From assembly GCA_965194375.1 (NCBI GenBank), contig CBDAEL010000002.1: a stretch of 64,000 bases of DNA. The stretch is one strand, 5' to 3'. Origin of the DNA: Tabrizicola_A aquatica (GTDB lineage: Bacteria; Pseudomonadota; Alphaproteobacteria; Rhodobacterales; Rhodobacteraceae). This document shows, piece after piece, positions 16,171 through 24,547 of this stretch. The notes below the pieces were generated by a model. It made no database searches. It was not told the origin of the DNA and saw nothing but the letters and a program-made list of their open reading frames with translations. Made by a program: the position numbers and the translations under genes. Position 1 is the first letter of the stretch; every line of letters starts with the position of its first letter.

Positions 16171-17913
16171 TTAGCCAACCAGGTCGAGATCCTTTTTCAT
16201 CATCTGCTTGAACACGTTCGACACACGACCAGCCTCGTCCGAAACAATCATGCGAATAATGGCAACCTTGTCGTCATAGGTATTCGCCGTATCCAGCATT
16301 TCGAGCGAGATATTTGACTTCTTGGGTTTAAGCTTCGCCTTGATTTCTTCCAAGGACTCCCCTTCCCTGACCTCAATCGACTCCAGGGCCTCAGTCTCTT
16401 CGTCCGACAGACCACCCTGCGCCACGACCGCGCCGCCAGATGGCACGAGAACCCGCTGCAACAGCGGACGCACCACGCCCAATGCAACAACCGCCATCAA
16501 AAGCACCGTCACCGCCTGCTTGGCGACTTCCATGACCCAATCGGTTTGATACCAATCTACGGAAACCCCACCCTCAACGGCGAGAATAAACGGCTGCGAC
16601 GACAGCGTCAGCGTATCTCCACGGTCGGCCTGCAGACCGATCGTGCCGGCCACCAGCTTCTCAATCTGGGCCAAAATCTCATCGGGCAGCGCTTGCTCCA
16701 CCGGCTCGCCGGTTTCCGGATCAATCACGGTTGGGCTGCGCAACAAAACCGCCGCATCAACCCGCGCGATCCGGTTCGACGGCGATGTTGTTGTTTCAAC
16801 TTTACGGCTGACTTCATAGTTCTTCACCTCGGACGAAGAACGCGCTTCGTTCTTCTCGGCCGCCGCACCTTCTGCCGCGCCCGGCTGCTCGGTGGTCAAA
16901 GTCGCCTCTGAAGGAGCCGTGTTTGCAATAGCGCCGGGGATACCTTTGGCGTCCGGGCTGCTCGAAACATCCAGCGTGTTCTGCTCACTCAAAATAGCAG
17001 TGCTTTCTGGATCAACGCTTTGTTCCGTGGTCTCAGAGCGGGTAAAGTCGATTTCAAGATTGACCTGAGCCGTCACATTCCCAGCCCCAACGATCGGGGT
17101 CACAATGCTTTCAATCCGCGAACGATAGATGTTTTCCAGCCGCATCCGATACTGCAACTGGGTGTCGCCGATCAGCAAAGCCGGATCATCAGACGGCTGC
17201 GACAGCAACCGGCCGCTTTGGTCAACAATCGTCACGTTTTCACGGGTCATGCCCGAAACAGAGGTCGACACCAGATTGATGATCGCCGTAACCTGGCTTT
17301 CATCCAATGTCCGCCCCGAACCAAGCTGCAGGAAAACCGACGCTTTAGGCGGCAGTTGATTGCGCACAAAGGCCGTGCGGTCAGGCAATGCCAAGTGAAC
17401 CCTTGCCGTCACGACTGAGGCAATCTCATTGATCGACCGCGCCAATTCCATTTCCTGCGCGTGCTTCAATTTCGCCTGCTCAACGGAACGCGATGTGCCC
17501 ATGGGCATGTTGTTCAACTCATCCATCCCCGAGGGATCAGAGGCTGGCAAGCCTTGCGCGGCCAGTGTCATGCGCGAGCTGTAATAATCGGACGACGGAA
17601 CAAGTACCTCACCCGTCGCAGGATCCAGCGTCACATCAACGCCTGCGTTGGTAAGCGTCTCGACCACACGCGATTTGTCAGCTTCTGAGAGCGACGCAAA
17701 AAGCGTAGTTCGCGAGGGTTGTTGCAGGAGAAAGTAAGCAACCAGCCCGACCACAACCACCATCAGCGCCACGATTGATGGAAATGCGCGTTGAAAACTG
17801 GGTTGCACGGTCAATGTCCGCACGCTGGCAACCATGGACCGCGCCGAGGGAGTCAACGCCCCTCCGTTTTTTAGGCCCGCCTTGTCTGAAGTCACCACGC
17901 TCGTATTCGCCAT
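16171..17913 (-). CDS. fliF: Flagellar MS-ring protein FliF
   Basis: 580 residues. Membrane spans at about 46-64 and 470-490 flank a periplasmic ring-building region. YscJ-like motifs: TLFASLSEADKSRVVETL, GLPASDPSGMDELNNMPMG and ARVHLALPDRTAFVRN. The cytoplasmic C-terminus (DEAGRVSNVFKQMMKKDLDL) binds FliG. Base structure of the flagellum. Normal family length. Confidence 0.97.
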   Translation of the reverse strand: MANTSVVTSDKAGLKNGGALTPSARSMVASVRTLTVQPSFQRAFPSIVALMVVVVGLVAYFLLQQPSRTTLFASLSEADKSRVVETLTNAGVDVTLDPATGEVLVPSSDYYSSRMTLAAQGLPASDPSGMDELNNMPMGTSRSVEQAKLKHAQEMELARSINEIASVVTARVHLALPDRTAFVRNQLPPKASVFLQLGSGRTLDESQVTAIINLVSTSVSGMTRENVTIVDQSGRLLSQPSDDPALLIGDTQLQYRMRLENIYRSRIESIVTPIVGAGNVTAQVNLEIDFTRSETTEQSVDPESTAILSEQNTLDVSSSPDAKGIPGAIANTAPSEATLTTEQPGAAEGAAAEKNEARSSSEVKNYEVSRKVETTTSPSNRIARVDAAVLLRSPTVIDPETGEPVEQALPDEILAQIEKLVAGTIGLQADRGDTLTLSSQPFILAVEGGVSVDWYQTDWVMEVAKQAVTVLLMAVVALGVVRPLLQRVLVPSGGAVVAQGGLSDEETEALESIEVREGESLEEIKAKLKPKKSNISLEMLDTANTYDDKVAIIRMIVSDEAGRVSNVFKQMMKKDLDLVG

Positions 17914-17937
17914 TTCCCCACCGTCGATTTATTACCG

Positions 17938-18267
17938 TTAAACCGGCATGTTCATGATATCTTTATAGGCCGAGAGGGCCTTGTTCCGCAGGTTCAACGT
18001 CAGTTGAAACCCAAGGCTGGAAACCTGCTGGGCGACCATCACCTTTGTCAGGTCTTGCTCAGCACCGGTTTCATACGCCGTCGCCAGATCTCTCGCAGCA
18101 TTCTGAGCCTCAGCAACATCACGCAAACCGGAGCTTAAGCGGTCTGAGAAAGTCGTCTCTGTCGTCGATGGTTCAACAGTTGCTTTATCCAGCTGCTGTC
18201 GAGCCCGGTTCAAGGACTGCAGATGTGTCTGCTCAACTTGGAATTTTAGCCCACCAATCGCTGTCAT
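17938..18267 (-). CDS. fliE: Flagellar hook-basal body protein FliE
   Basis: 109 residues; connects the MS ring to the rod. The family C-terminus is clear: VMVAQQVSSLGFQLTLNLRNKALSAYKDIMNMPV. It sits between fleT and fliF, the standard place. The ten-base gap after fleT suggests cotranscription. Confidence 0.93.
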   Translation of the reverse strand: MTAIGGLKFQVEQTHLQSLNRARQQLDKATVEPSTTETTFSDRLSSGLRDVAEAQNAARDLATAYETGAEQDLTKVMVAQQVSSLGFQLTLNLRNKALSAYKDIMNMPV

Positions 18268-18277
18268 TTTTTACACC

Positions 18278-19441
18278 TCACCCCACCAGCCAAGCTTGAG
18301 CGTGTTTGATCTGTGTCTCGACCCTGCTCTGGACCGGGCGATCAATAACAATATCCTGCGCGCAGATTTTATCGCCAATTCGTAAGACCAAGGCGCGCTG
18401 AACGACATTCTCAAGTTCACGGACATTGCCCGGCCAATCATGCGCCAACAGCCGCTCAATCGCGTCGTTTCCAAGCCAAGGCTGGGCAAGCTTATCCTCA
18501 GCGTGGCGTCGTATAAGGGCGATGGTCAATGGGATGATGTCATCAGGCCGATCCGCGAGGGCGCGTGTTTCAAGCGGAAACACATTCAAACGGTAATAAA
18601 GGTCCTCCCGAAAAGTCCGCGCCTGCACCTGCTCAAACATGTTGCGGTTCGATGTTGCGATCACCCGCACGTCGACCGCAACCTCCGTCTGCGATCCAAG
18701 CGGGGTCACAATTCGTTCCTGCAAGACTCTCAGCAGTTTTGATTGAAGGCCAAGCGGCATTTCTGAGATTTCATCCAACAAAAGCGTGCCGCCATCCGCA
18801 GCTCGAAAAATGCCCTTGTTAGAGATAGCCGCTCCCGTAAAAGCCCCTTTTTCATGGCCAAAAAGCACCGCCTCAAGCAAGTTCTCAGGAATGGCAGCAC
18901 AGTTTATGGCGACGAAGGGTTTGGCTGCGCGGCTGGATTGGTTGTGAACAAAACGGGCAAGAACCTCTTTGCCGGTGCCGGTCGGGCCATTGACGAAAAC
19001 CGTGACATCGGTGCGCGCAACGCGGGATGCCAATGCCGAAAGCGCAACGGTTGTATCATCGGCAGCAATCATATTGGAGAGATCTGCACAAATCAGATCT
19101 GCGACCATCAGCGCAGACTGCAGAGCATCATCTTTTCCTGCCGGCAGCTGCACCCGAAGAATTTTTCCGCCCAATTCCGGGGTTACTGAGTATCTGGCCT
19201 CACCCTCGGCAATAACCAGCATCAGGCGCGGCAAGAACTTCCGTGCGCGCTCAATCAGTGCTTGTTGCCCACCGATCTGAGTTTCAAACGCTCGAGAGAA
19301 CACCAGTGTCGCACCACGCGAAGGCTCCGCATTATCTGCAAGCCCGGTCTCCACGGTCACAGGAAGCATGCGCCGGGTGATGAGGTCCGCCAATTTGACA
19401 GCCATCGACAGCCCAGTTGTCTCGATCATAACCTTTGTCAT
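18278..19441 (-). CDS. fleT: Sigma-54 interaction-domain activator lacking HTH (FleT-like)
   Basis: 387 residues. AAA+ activator core with Walker A GPTGTGKE (152-159), GAFTGA sigma-54 loop (199-204) and Walker B GGTLLLDEI (217-225), then WPGNVRELENVV. The N-terminus has no receiver domain. The protein ends soon after the AAA+ domain with no Fis-type helix-turn-helix, so it probably needs a DNA-bound partner such as FleQ. R. sphaeroides FleT has this build and this place before fliE. It would activate the sigma-54 promoters of this cluster. A partner fleQ is not in the window. Confidence 0.9.
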   Translation of the reverse strand: MTKVMIETTGLSMAVKLADLITRRMLPVTVETGLADNAEPSRGATLVFSRAFETQIGGQQALIERARKFLPRLMLVIAEGEARYSVTPELGGKILRVQLPAGKDDALQSALMVADLICADLSNMIAADDTTVALSALASRVARTDVTVFVNGPTGTGKEVLARFVHNQSSRAAKPFVAINCAAIPENLLEAVLFGHEKGAFTGAAISNKGIFRAADGGTLLLDEISEMPLGLQSKLLRVLQERIVTPLGSQTEVAVDVRVIATSNRNMFEQVQARTFREDLYYRLNVFPLETRALADRPDDIIPLTIALIRRHAEDKLAQPWLGNDAIERLLAHDWPGNVRELENVVQRALVLRIGDKICAQDIVIDRPVQSRVETQIKHAQAWLVG

Positions 19442-19473
19442 GCGGCCACCTCCTCAGGGTCTTGCTGGAACAA

Positions 19474-19490
19474 GGCAAGAAGCGGACCAA
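19474..19490 (-). promoter_or_regulatory. Sigma-54 promoter candidate of fleT-fliE operon
   Basis: Minus-strand TTGGTCCGCTTCTTGCC has a perfect -12 TTGC, GG-N10-GC spacing and two mismatches in -24. The start near 19463 gives about a 22-nt leader before fleT, whose ribosome site is GAGGAGG. Confidence 0.65.
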
Positions 19491-20074
19491 GTCTGAAATA
19501 TTCTTATGTCTGACGCGAAAGATCAGTATCGACTTTCAAATTTCACCAAGGAATCAAGAGCTCATGGGCATCTGGGTCGCCCACGCACAAGACAGAGCGA
19601 AGAATTCGGTTCTACAGTGACGTTCCATTTGATGCTCAGCGTCAATAAAATGACTCCCCGATAGAATGGTCAAAAATCTGTCTCACACCCATGACCCGAG
19701 CGCATAGAACTGCAGAAAAGCCATCCGTCAAACCTATGGGGGCCACATCCCAATACATGATTTGCAAGAGGGTTATGCAGATCAATCAAGCGCCGTCGAG
19801 GCAAGCGGAACGCGTGCAGTGAGGCCCGTAGCAAATTTGAAATGACTGTCGAAGTCACATATTTGTTCAACAAAGCTCAGCACCAGTTTCAGAAAACAGC
19901 CACATCTTTCGGGCGCAACACCTATCGCCGTAGGTTCTTGCGCAGGTGCCCCCCCCATGCCTCAGCCCAGCCCATGCCTCCGAACAGCTTTGGCGGCTTG
20001 GAGACGGCAATGGCTCAGCGCTTGTCAGAAATCGAGCACTGCGCCATGACTGTCGAGGCCAATTGTATTCTCAA
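19491..20074. other. Intergenic region between fleT and fliS, no gene seen
   Basis: About 580 bp between divergent flagellar transcripts. Open frames here are short, lack ribosome sites and resemble nothing known to me. No tRNA or long repeat was seen. Activator-binding sites for the two flanking sigma-54 promoters would be expected here, but I cannot point to a specific motif. Confidence 0.5.
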
Positions 20075-20091
20075 CGGGTAAACATCTTGCT
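20075..20091 (+). promoter_or_regulatory. Sigma-54 promoter candidate of fliS
   Basis: CGGGTAAACATCTTGCT has the complete -12 element and GG-N10-GC spacing, but a poor -24 context. Transcription would start near 20102, about 37 nt before fliS. Confidence 0.5.
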
Positions 20092-20138
20092 GTTTGTGGC
20101 GTTAAGAGAATCAGAGAGAAAAAAAGTCGGAGGCATCC

Positions 20139-20510
20139 ATGAGTTTCGTCGCTGTTCAAAAGGCCTACACGGAGGCGACTTTCCGCGAGGCCGAAAACCT
20201 CACGCATCCGCACGAGCTCATTCAAGTCACGCTGCAGACGCTGCGTCAGAGTCTTGATCTGTTGTCTCAAGACGTGATTGATGCAGAATATTTTGCAAAA
20301 TCAAAGGCTAAGGCATTGACTGCCATCTACATTCTTCAGACCAGCCTTGATATCGACAAGGGCGGCGAAATCGCGCGAAATTTGTTTCAGGTCTATGAGT
20401 ATTGCCGACTTCAAGTTGTGAACTCTAAGCGAAGGGATGTGCCGCAGGGCTTGGCACTTTGCATCAAGCTTCTCGACGAACTCATTGATGCTTGGAAACG
20501 CATAAAGTAA
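20139..20510 (+). CDS. fliS: Flagellin export chaperone FliS
   Basis: 123-residue helical protein: VQKAYTEATFREAENLTHPHELIQVTLQTLRQSLDLL, then KALTAIYILQTSLDIDKGGEIARNLFQVYEYC. This matches the FliS pattern with its substrate-binding tyrosine-rich start and the second helix containing LQTSLD. It keeps flagellin unfolded before export. GGAGG lies five bases before the ATG. fliD, its usual neighbour, is not here. Confidence 0.9.
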   Translation: MSFVAVQKAYTEATFREAENLTHPHELIQVTLQTLRQSLDLLSQDVIDAEYFAKSKAKALTAIYILQTSLDIDKGGEIARNLFQVYEYCRLQVVNSKRRDVPQGLALCIKLLDELIDAWKRIK

Positions 20511-20560
20511 TGCTTACCTCTGGTTCGGCGAACGTCGAAACAAGAGTGTAGGAGGATCGG

Positions 20561-21049
20561 ATGTCGAGATATTGCCCCGAGTGGCTTTTTGGTGCTGTGA
20601 GTGCGCTTATCGGGAACCGCTTTATCTCTTCTAGCCTGCCGATCGAACCCTTCGCCGTGAAATACGCGCAGATTCTCTCTGAAAAGTACGTAGCCATCCC
20701 GGATACAATGCTGCTTTCAGCCGCTGAGGGTTTCTTGCGCGCCATCATCGAGGCAAATTCTGAGGATGCTGACGTCATCCTCCACTCGTTTGCCTACAAT
20801 CGCCTGATGATCTTGCCCAGCGGGGAGAGCCGCAAGTTTAAGGGGCTGTTCTCCAGCGCATTGGATGGCAGCAAAGAATGCGAATACAGCGCAGAACAGG
20901 CCGTAAAGTCGTTTAAGCCCTTTGTTTACATGATCCGAGCCAAGCCAGCTCTCGCAGCACCTGCGGGTTGGACCTGGGACAACATCGAGGATGGCGATTG
21001 GCTTCGCGGAATACAGGATATCGAAGTTTCAATCCTGGACAGCCTTTAA
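20561..21049 (+). CDS. Unknown protein downstream of fliS
   Basis: 162 residues starting MSRYCPEWLFGAVSALIGNRF, with AGGAGGATCGG before the ATG. It has no signal peptide or membrane span and an acidic tryptophan-containing C-terminus (GWTWDNIEDGDWLRGIQDIE). It follows fliS by 50 bp on the same strand, so it is probably cotranscribed. I do not recognise it; a flagellum-related helper is inferred from position only. Confidence 0.75.
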   Translation: MSRYCPEWLFGAVSALIGNRFISSSLPIEPFAVKYAQILSEKYVAIPDTMLLSAAEGFLRAIIEANSEDADVILHSFAYNRLMILPSGESRKFKGLFSSALDGSKECEYSAEQAVKSFKPFVYMIRAKPALAAPAGWTWDNIEDGDWLRGIQDIEVSILDSL

Positions 21050-21065
21050 ACCCAACGCGCGGCAA

Positions 21066-21437
21066 TCATGCCATGATGTCAAGCGTCCGGGAAAACCGCG
21101 GTGCATCGCGCATTGCGTTTGAGGTTTGCGCCAACCGGGTGGCCGCGGCATTTTGTGCGTAAGACTGCTGCATCATGGATCGCGCAAGCAGATTTGCTTC
21201 GGTCGACTGGGCTGACGGTGCCAGATCTGGATGATAGATCTGCATTCTTGGGTCGTTAATGTTGAAAGACTCGACTTTTCCCACCGGCGTCAGGGCGCGC
21301 GGCACGTAATCAGCGGAAGTGATTGCACTTGGCATAGAAGATGCAATCGACTGAGACACAGCGCTTGAATGCGCCGATGCCCCCAAAGAACGGGGCGGGG
21401 ACATCATGGGAGAAACTGGTTTGGACGATGGAAACAT
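21066..21437 (-). CDS. Unknown protein with rod-protein-like C-terminus
   Basis: 123 residues. The N-terminal ~45 residues are Ser/Ala/Pro-rich. The C-terminus (STEANLLARSMMQQSYAQNA and following AATRLAQTSNAMR) vaguely recalls the amphipathic C-terminal helix of FlgB/FlgC/FliE-type rod proteins, though it is too weak for a family call. It is convergent with the preceding gene (17-bp gap). No clear ribosome site at 21437; the start may be an internal ATG such as 21407. Confidence 0.55.
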   Translation of the reverse strand: MFPSSKPVSPMMSPPRSLGASAHSSAVSQSIASSMPSAITSADYVPRALTPVGKVESFNINDPRMQIYHPDLAPSAQSTEANLLARSMMQQSYAQNAAATRLAQTSNAMRDAPRFSRTLDIMA

Positions 21438-21478
21438 TGTCTGGGCGCGTTTTCCGTGTCTTTTGTAACTGTAATTCT

Positions 21479-21817
21479 ATGGAAATGCCGATGGAAACAC
21501 AAGTGTCAGGTCAGAGAGCCGTTTGGCGTGAGTTTCCGATTGATCCAGTCGCCACTATGGCTTTGCGGTTGGCGCATATTCGTCTGGCGCTAGGAGACAT
21601 TATTTCTCCAGACACGATGGGACCGCACGAAGTCACACCCGCACTTCATCAGATCAATGCGCTGAAACGCTTGGCCTTGGCAGCAGATAACATACCGTTG
21701 ATGGTGGTTTTACTTGCGATCTTGGACCAGATTGATGACGCGCTGCGAGACACCTCGATTGTTTACGCCCATCAGGCTGTCGTTCATTTGGAAGACACGC
21801 TGAACCGAGCGTGCTAG
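21479..21817 (+). CDS. Small helical protein, unknown
   Basis: About 112 residues (MEMPMETQVSGQRAVWREF...), mostly alpha-helical by composition (VATMALRLAHIRLALGDII, LMVVLLAILDQIDDALRD). ATGs at 21479, 21485 and 21491 are possible; GGAAATGCCG before 21491 is the only ribosome-site-like sequence. It is divergent from the gene at 21437. Not recognised. Confidence 0.5.
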   Translation: MEMPMETQVSGQRAVWREFPIDPVATMALRLAHIRLALGDIISPDTMGPHEVTPALHQINALKRLALAADNIPLMVVLLAILDQIDDALRDTSIVYAHQAVVHLEDTLNRAC

Positions 21818-21860
21818 TTACTGCAGTGAATGCGACGGAGATTGAACACATGTTGGCGCT

Positions 21861-22157
21861 ATGTTCCTAAGACGCACGTCGCCCAAAAGTTCTCGAAAGC
21901 GCCGCGAGAGTTGCGCGCAATGCCAAAGAATCAGAGTGTTCTTGATGATGGCATTCGCACTGATTCTTGGCATGTTCTTCGTCGACAAAGAACTCAGCCC
22001 GCTCTCGGGCCTAACGCCCATGAGCTTCGCGCTCGCGATCGTGTTTTTGGGAACCATCGGCTTTGTGGTTCGTGTCGTGCAACATTTGGCAGACAAGAAA
22101 CGAGAAGCTCAATCCCATGCAGCCCGCTACGTTGTGAACCAAGAAGAACAGGCTTGA
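21861..22157 (+). CDS. Small two-span membrane protein, unknown
   Basis: 98 residues. A basic N-terminus (RRTSPKSSRKRRESC) is followed by two hydrophobic spans (about 26-41 and 54-73) and a charged tail (QHLADKKREAQSH). The start is uncertain; ATG at 21945 would give a shorter form without the basic tail. Last gene before the ~740-bp gap that separates the flagellar block from the catabolic locus. Confidence 0.5.
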   Translation: MFLRRTSPKSSRKRRESCAQCQRIRVFLMMAFALILGMFFVDKELSPLSGLTPMSFALAIVFLGTIGFVVRVVQHLADKKREAQSHAARYVVNQEEQA

Positions 22158-22900
22158 TCTGTCTTATTCTGGAATGCCAGAGAACTTAGTCCAAAGGCCA
22201 ACCGAAAGGTACTGGCGGCAAAGGTTGCGAACACTCTGCCATGAAGACGCAACACGTGAACGCGACAAGCCCCGCGAAGCTGTGCGAAGGGCCTCGACAG
22301 CCCACATTTACTCGATAGCGCCCAACGCTGCCCAATTGCCTAGAATTGGCGCGAAGTAACATCCTCTGTCGCTTCCTCTCGCCTCATGCCCAACTCGCGA
22401 ATAATGGTGCCGCTGGAGAGGGCCGTCGCAGCAGAAACCAACCTCACAAGAAGTCCCCTGAACAGGCCTGAAATGAACGCGTTGCCGCGTGAAACCTGAA
22501 TGGTGTTTCCGCGCCAGCGAAGAAAACCGGCAGGGCTGGCGGAAGCTGCCTCCAAGGCTTGGATGGCCATCGTCTGCGCTTTACAACCTATTTTTCGGTG
22601 GCTACCAATTCGTATCGTATGGTCGCTCTCTCATCAGGAGGGTCATCGGCCCGCAAATCGAGCACACAGACGCAAAGAAATGCGCGGCAAGACTGACCTG
22701 TCCTAGGGAGGCCTAACCATTCTGGAACGGTCGGAGGAGTGAGAGCTTATCGCGTGATCCGCTGCGATGATCGTCGGTGACCTTGATCCGAAGTGATCGG
22801 TGACCAGCATTGAAACACGGTCTGGAAAGGCCAAACACCCATCGGCTCGACCTTGTTGCAGGTCCAAAGAGCACAAACTGACAAAGGGCGCGAAAAGATC
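22158..22900. other. Boundary region between flagellar and catabolic blocks
   Basis: No gene could be supported. Short frames on both strands (for example 22340-22570 minus) lack convincing ribosome sites or known motifs. A direct repeat TCGGTGACC occurs at 22774-22782 and 22797-22805, 23 bp apart (about two helical turns), upstream of the SDR gene. It could be an activator site. Confidence 0.45.
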
Positions 22901-23638
22901 ATGGGACGTATGCAAGGAAAATCGGCGCTTGTTACGGCGGCAGGTCAAGGCATTGGCCGGGCGTCTGCACTGGCCATGGCGCGCGAAGGGGCGCATGTCA
23001 TCGCCACGGATGTGAACGAGGCTGCGCTGGCAGAGTTGGCGAAAGAGGGCCTGCAAACCCGCGTGTTGGACGTGCGCGATCCGGCGTCGATCGCCGCCGC
23101 GGTGGCCGCTGTTGGCCCTGTGGATGTGCTTTTCAACTGCGCGGGCTTCGTGGCCGCCGGTACGATCCTTGACTGTGACGAGGATCAATGGGCCTTCTCG
23201 CTCGATCTGAACATGACGGCGATGTATCGCATGTGCCGGGCCTTCCTGCCGGGGATGCTGGCAGCCGGATCCGGCTCAATCATCAACATGGCCTCAGTCG
23301 CCTCCTCGGTCATCGCGGCCCCCAACCGCTTTGTCTACGGTGCGACCAAGGCAGGGGTGATCGGACTGACCAAGGCGATTGCCGCCGATTTCATCACCAA
23401 GGGCATCCGCTGCAACGCAATCTGCCCCGGCACAGTGGAAAGCCCCTCACTCGAGCAGCGACTGCGCGACACCGGCGATTATGAGGCTGCTCGCAAGGCG
23501 TTCATCGCCCGACAGCCCATTGGTCGCATCGGCCTGCCAGAAGAGATTGCGGCGCTTGTGGTCTATTTGGCCAGCGATGAAAGCACCTACACTACCGGCG
23601 TCGCCCATATCATCGACGGCGGCTGGGCCAACACCTGA
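22901..23638 (+). CDS. SDR dehydrogenase, probable 2-keto-3-deoxy-L-fuconate dehydrogenase
   Basis: 245 residues, classical short-chain dehydrogenase: cofactor loop AAGQGIGRASALA, acidic D after the second strand (IATDVNEAA) favouring NAD, catalytic YGATKAG preceded by MASVAS, and CPGTVESPSL. It is followed ten bases later by a FAH-family hydrolase. This pair forms the last two steps of the non-phosphorylated L-fucose/2-keto-3-deoxy acid route, so oxidation of the 4-hydroxyl of a 2-keto-3-deoxyaldonate is inferred. Start 22901 or 22910. Confidence 0.85.
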   Translation: MGRMQGKSALVTAAGQGIGRASALAMAREGAHVIATDVNEAALAELAKEGLQTRVLDVRDPASIAAAVAAVGPVDVLFNCAGFVAAGTILDCDEDQWAFSLDLNMTAMYRMCRAFLPGMLAAGSGSIINMASVASSVIAAPNRFVYGATKAGVIGLTKAIAADFITKGIRCNAICPGTVESPSLEQRLRDTGDYEAARKAFIARQPIGRIGLPEEIAALVVYLASDESTYTTGVAHIIDGGWANT

Positions 23639-23648
23639 GGAGACAGAG

Positions 23649-24497
23649 ATGAAACTACTGCGGCACGGCCTGTCGGGCGCGGAAAAACCCGGCCTCTTGC
23701 ACTCAGACGGCACAATCCGGGATCTGACGGGACTGGTCCCCGATATCGGCGGGCATGTTCTATCAGATGCAGGCATCGCAATGCTGCGCGGGATTGATGC
23801 CAGCACCCTGCCAGTGGTGCCAAGCGGAACCCGGCTTGGCCCTTGCGTTGCCGGCACGGGAAAATTCATCTGCATCGGTCTGAACTACTCCGACCACGCG
23901 GCCGAAACTGGCGCCACAGTGCCACCCGAGCCGATCATCTTCATGAAGGCCACATCCGCAATCTGCGGCCCGAATGACCCCATCATCATCCCGCGTGGCT
24001 CCGAGAAAACCGACTGGGAGGTGGAGTTGGCCGTCATCATCGGTACCCGCGCCAAATACGTGTCCGAAGCGCAGGCGCTAAACCACGTGGCAGGCTATGC
24101 CGTGACGAATGACGTGTCAGAACGCGCCTTTCAGATCGAACGGTCTGGTCAGTGGACCAAGGGCAAATCCTGCGACAACTTTGGCCAGATCGGCCCGTGG
24201 CTGGTGACGCGCGATGAGGTGGCCGATCCGCAAGACATGCCCATGTGGCTGACAGTGAATGGCAAGACCTATCAGAACGGCTCGACCAAAACGATGGTTT
24301 ATGGCGTGGCGCATCTGGTCAGCTATCTGTCGCAGTTCATGACGCTGCATCCCGGCGATGTGATTTCGACTGGCACCCCACCCGGCGTGGGGCTGGGCCA
24401 AAAGCCGCCGCACTACCTGAAGGCCGGGGATGTCGTCGAACTTGGCATCGCAGGACTTGGCCAGCAGCGCCAAGACGTGATCGCCGACCCAGAGTAA
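23649..24497 (+). CDS. FAH-family hydrolase, probable 2,4-diketo-3-deoxy-L-fuconate hydrolase
   Basis: 282 residues. The fumarylacetoacetate-hydrolase fold is clear: GKFICIGLNYSDHAAETG, FMKATSAICGPNDPI, metal-site segment DWEVELAVIIG, NDVSER and DVISTGTPPGVG. It would cleave a diketo acid to pyruvate and lactate after the adjacent dehydrogenase. ATG at 23649 follows GAGGAGACAGAG. The longer in-frame stretch upstream lies in the SDR gene. Ureidoglycolate-lyase-type annotation is common for this subfamily but does not fit the context. Confidence 0.85.
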   Translation: MKLLRHGLSGAEKPGLLHSDGTIRDLTGLVPDIGGHVLSDAGIAMLRGIDASTLPVVPSGTRLGPCVAGTGKFICIGLNYSDHAAETGATVPPEPIIFMKATSAICGPNDPIIIPRGSEKTDWEVELAVIIGTRAKYVSEAQALNHVAGYAVTNDVSERAFQIERSGQWTKGKSCDNFGQIGPWLVTRDEVADPQDMPMWLTVNGKTYQNGSTKTMVYGVAHLVSYLSQFMTLHPGDVISTGTPPGVGLGQKPPHYLKAGDVVELGIAGLGQQRQDVIADPE

Positions 24498-24529
24498 ACC
24501 TGACTGTCCGGCCAAGCACGGCGAGATCT

Positions 24530-24547
24530 AGGGGGTGAAATCCCCCT
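24530..24547. terminator. Hairpin between convergent genes
   Basis: AGGGGGTGAAATCCCCCT can form a six-pair stem with a six-base loop exactly between the FAH gene and the stop of the convergent kinase. It is likely a bidirectional stop, although it has no T-run on the plus strand. Confidence 0.5.

Noticed and set aside
16438..16460. TGGCACG sequence resembling a sigma-54 -24 element within fliF
   Set aside because: The GC of the would-be -12 element is one base out of register, and it points away from any gene start.
22340..22570. 76-residue minus-strand frame in the boundary region
   Set aside because: No ribosome site, no recognised motif, and neighbouring frames of equal length on the other strand.
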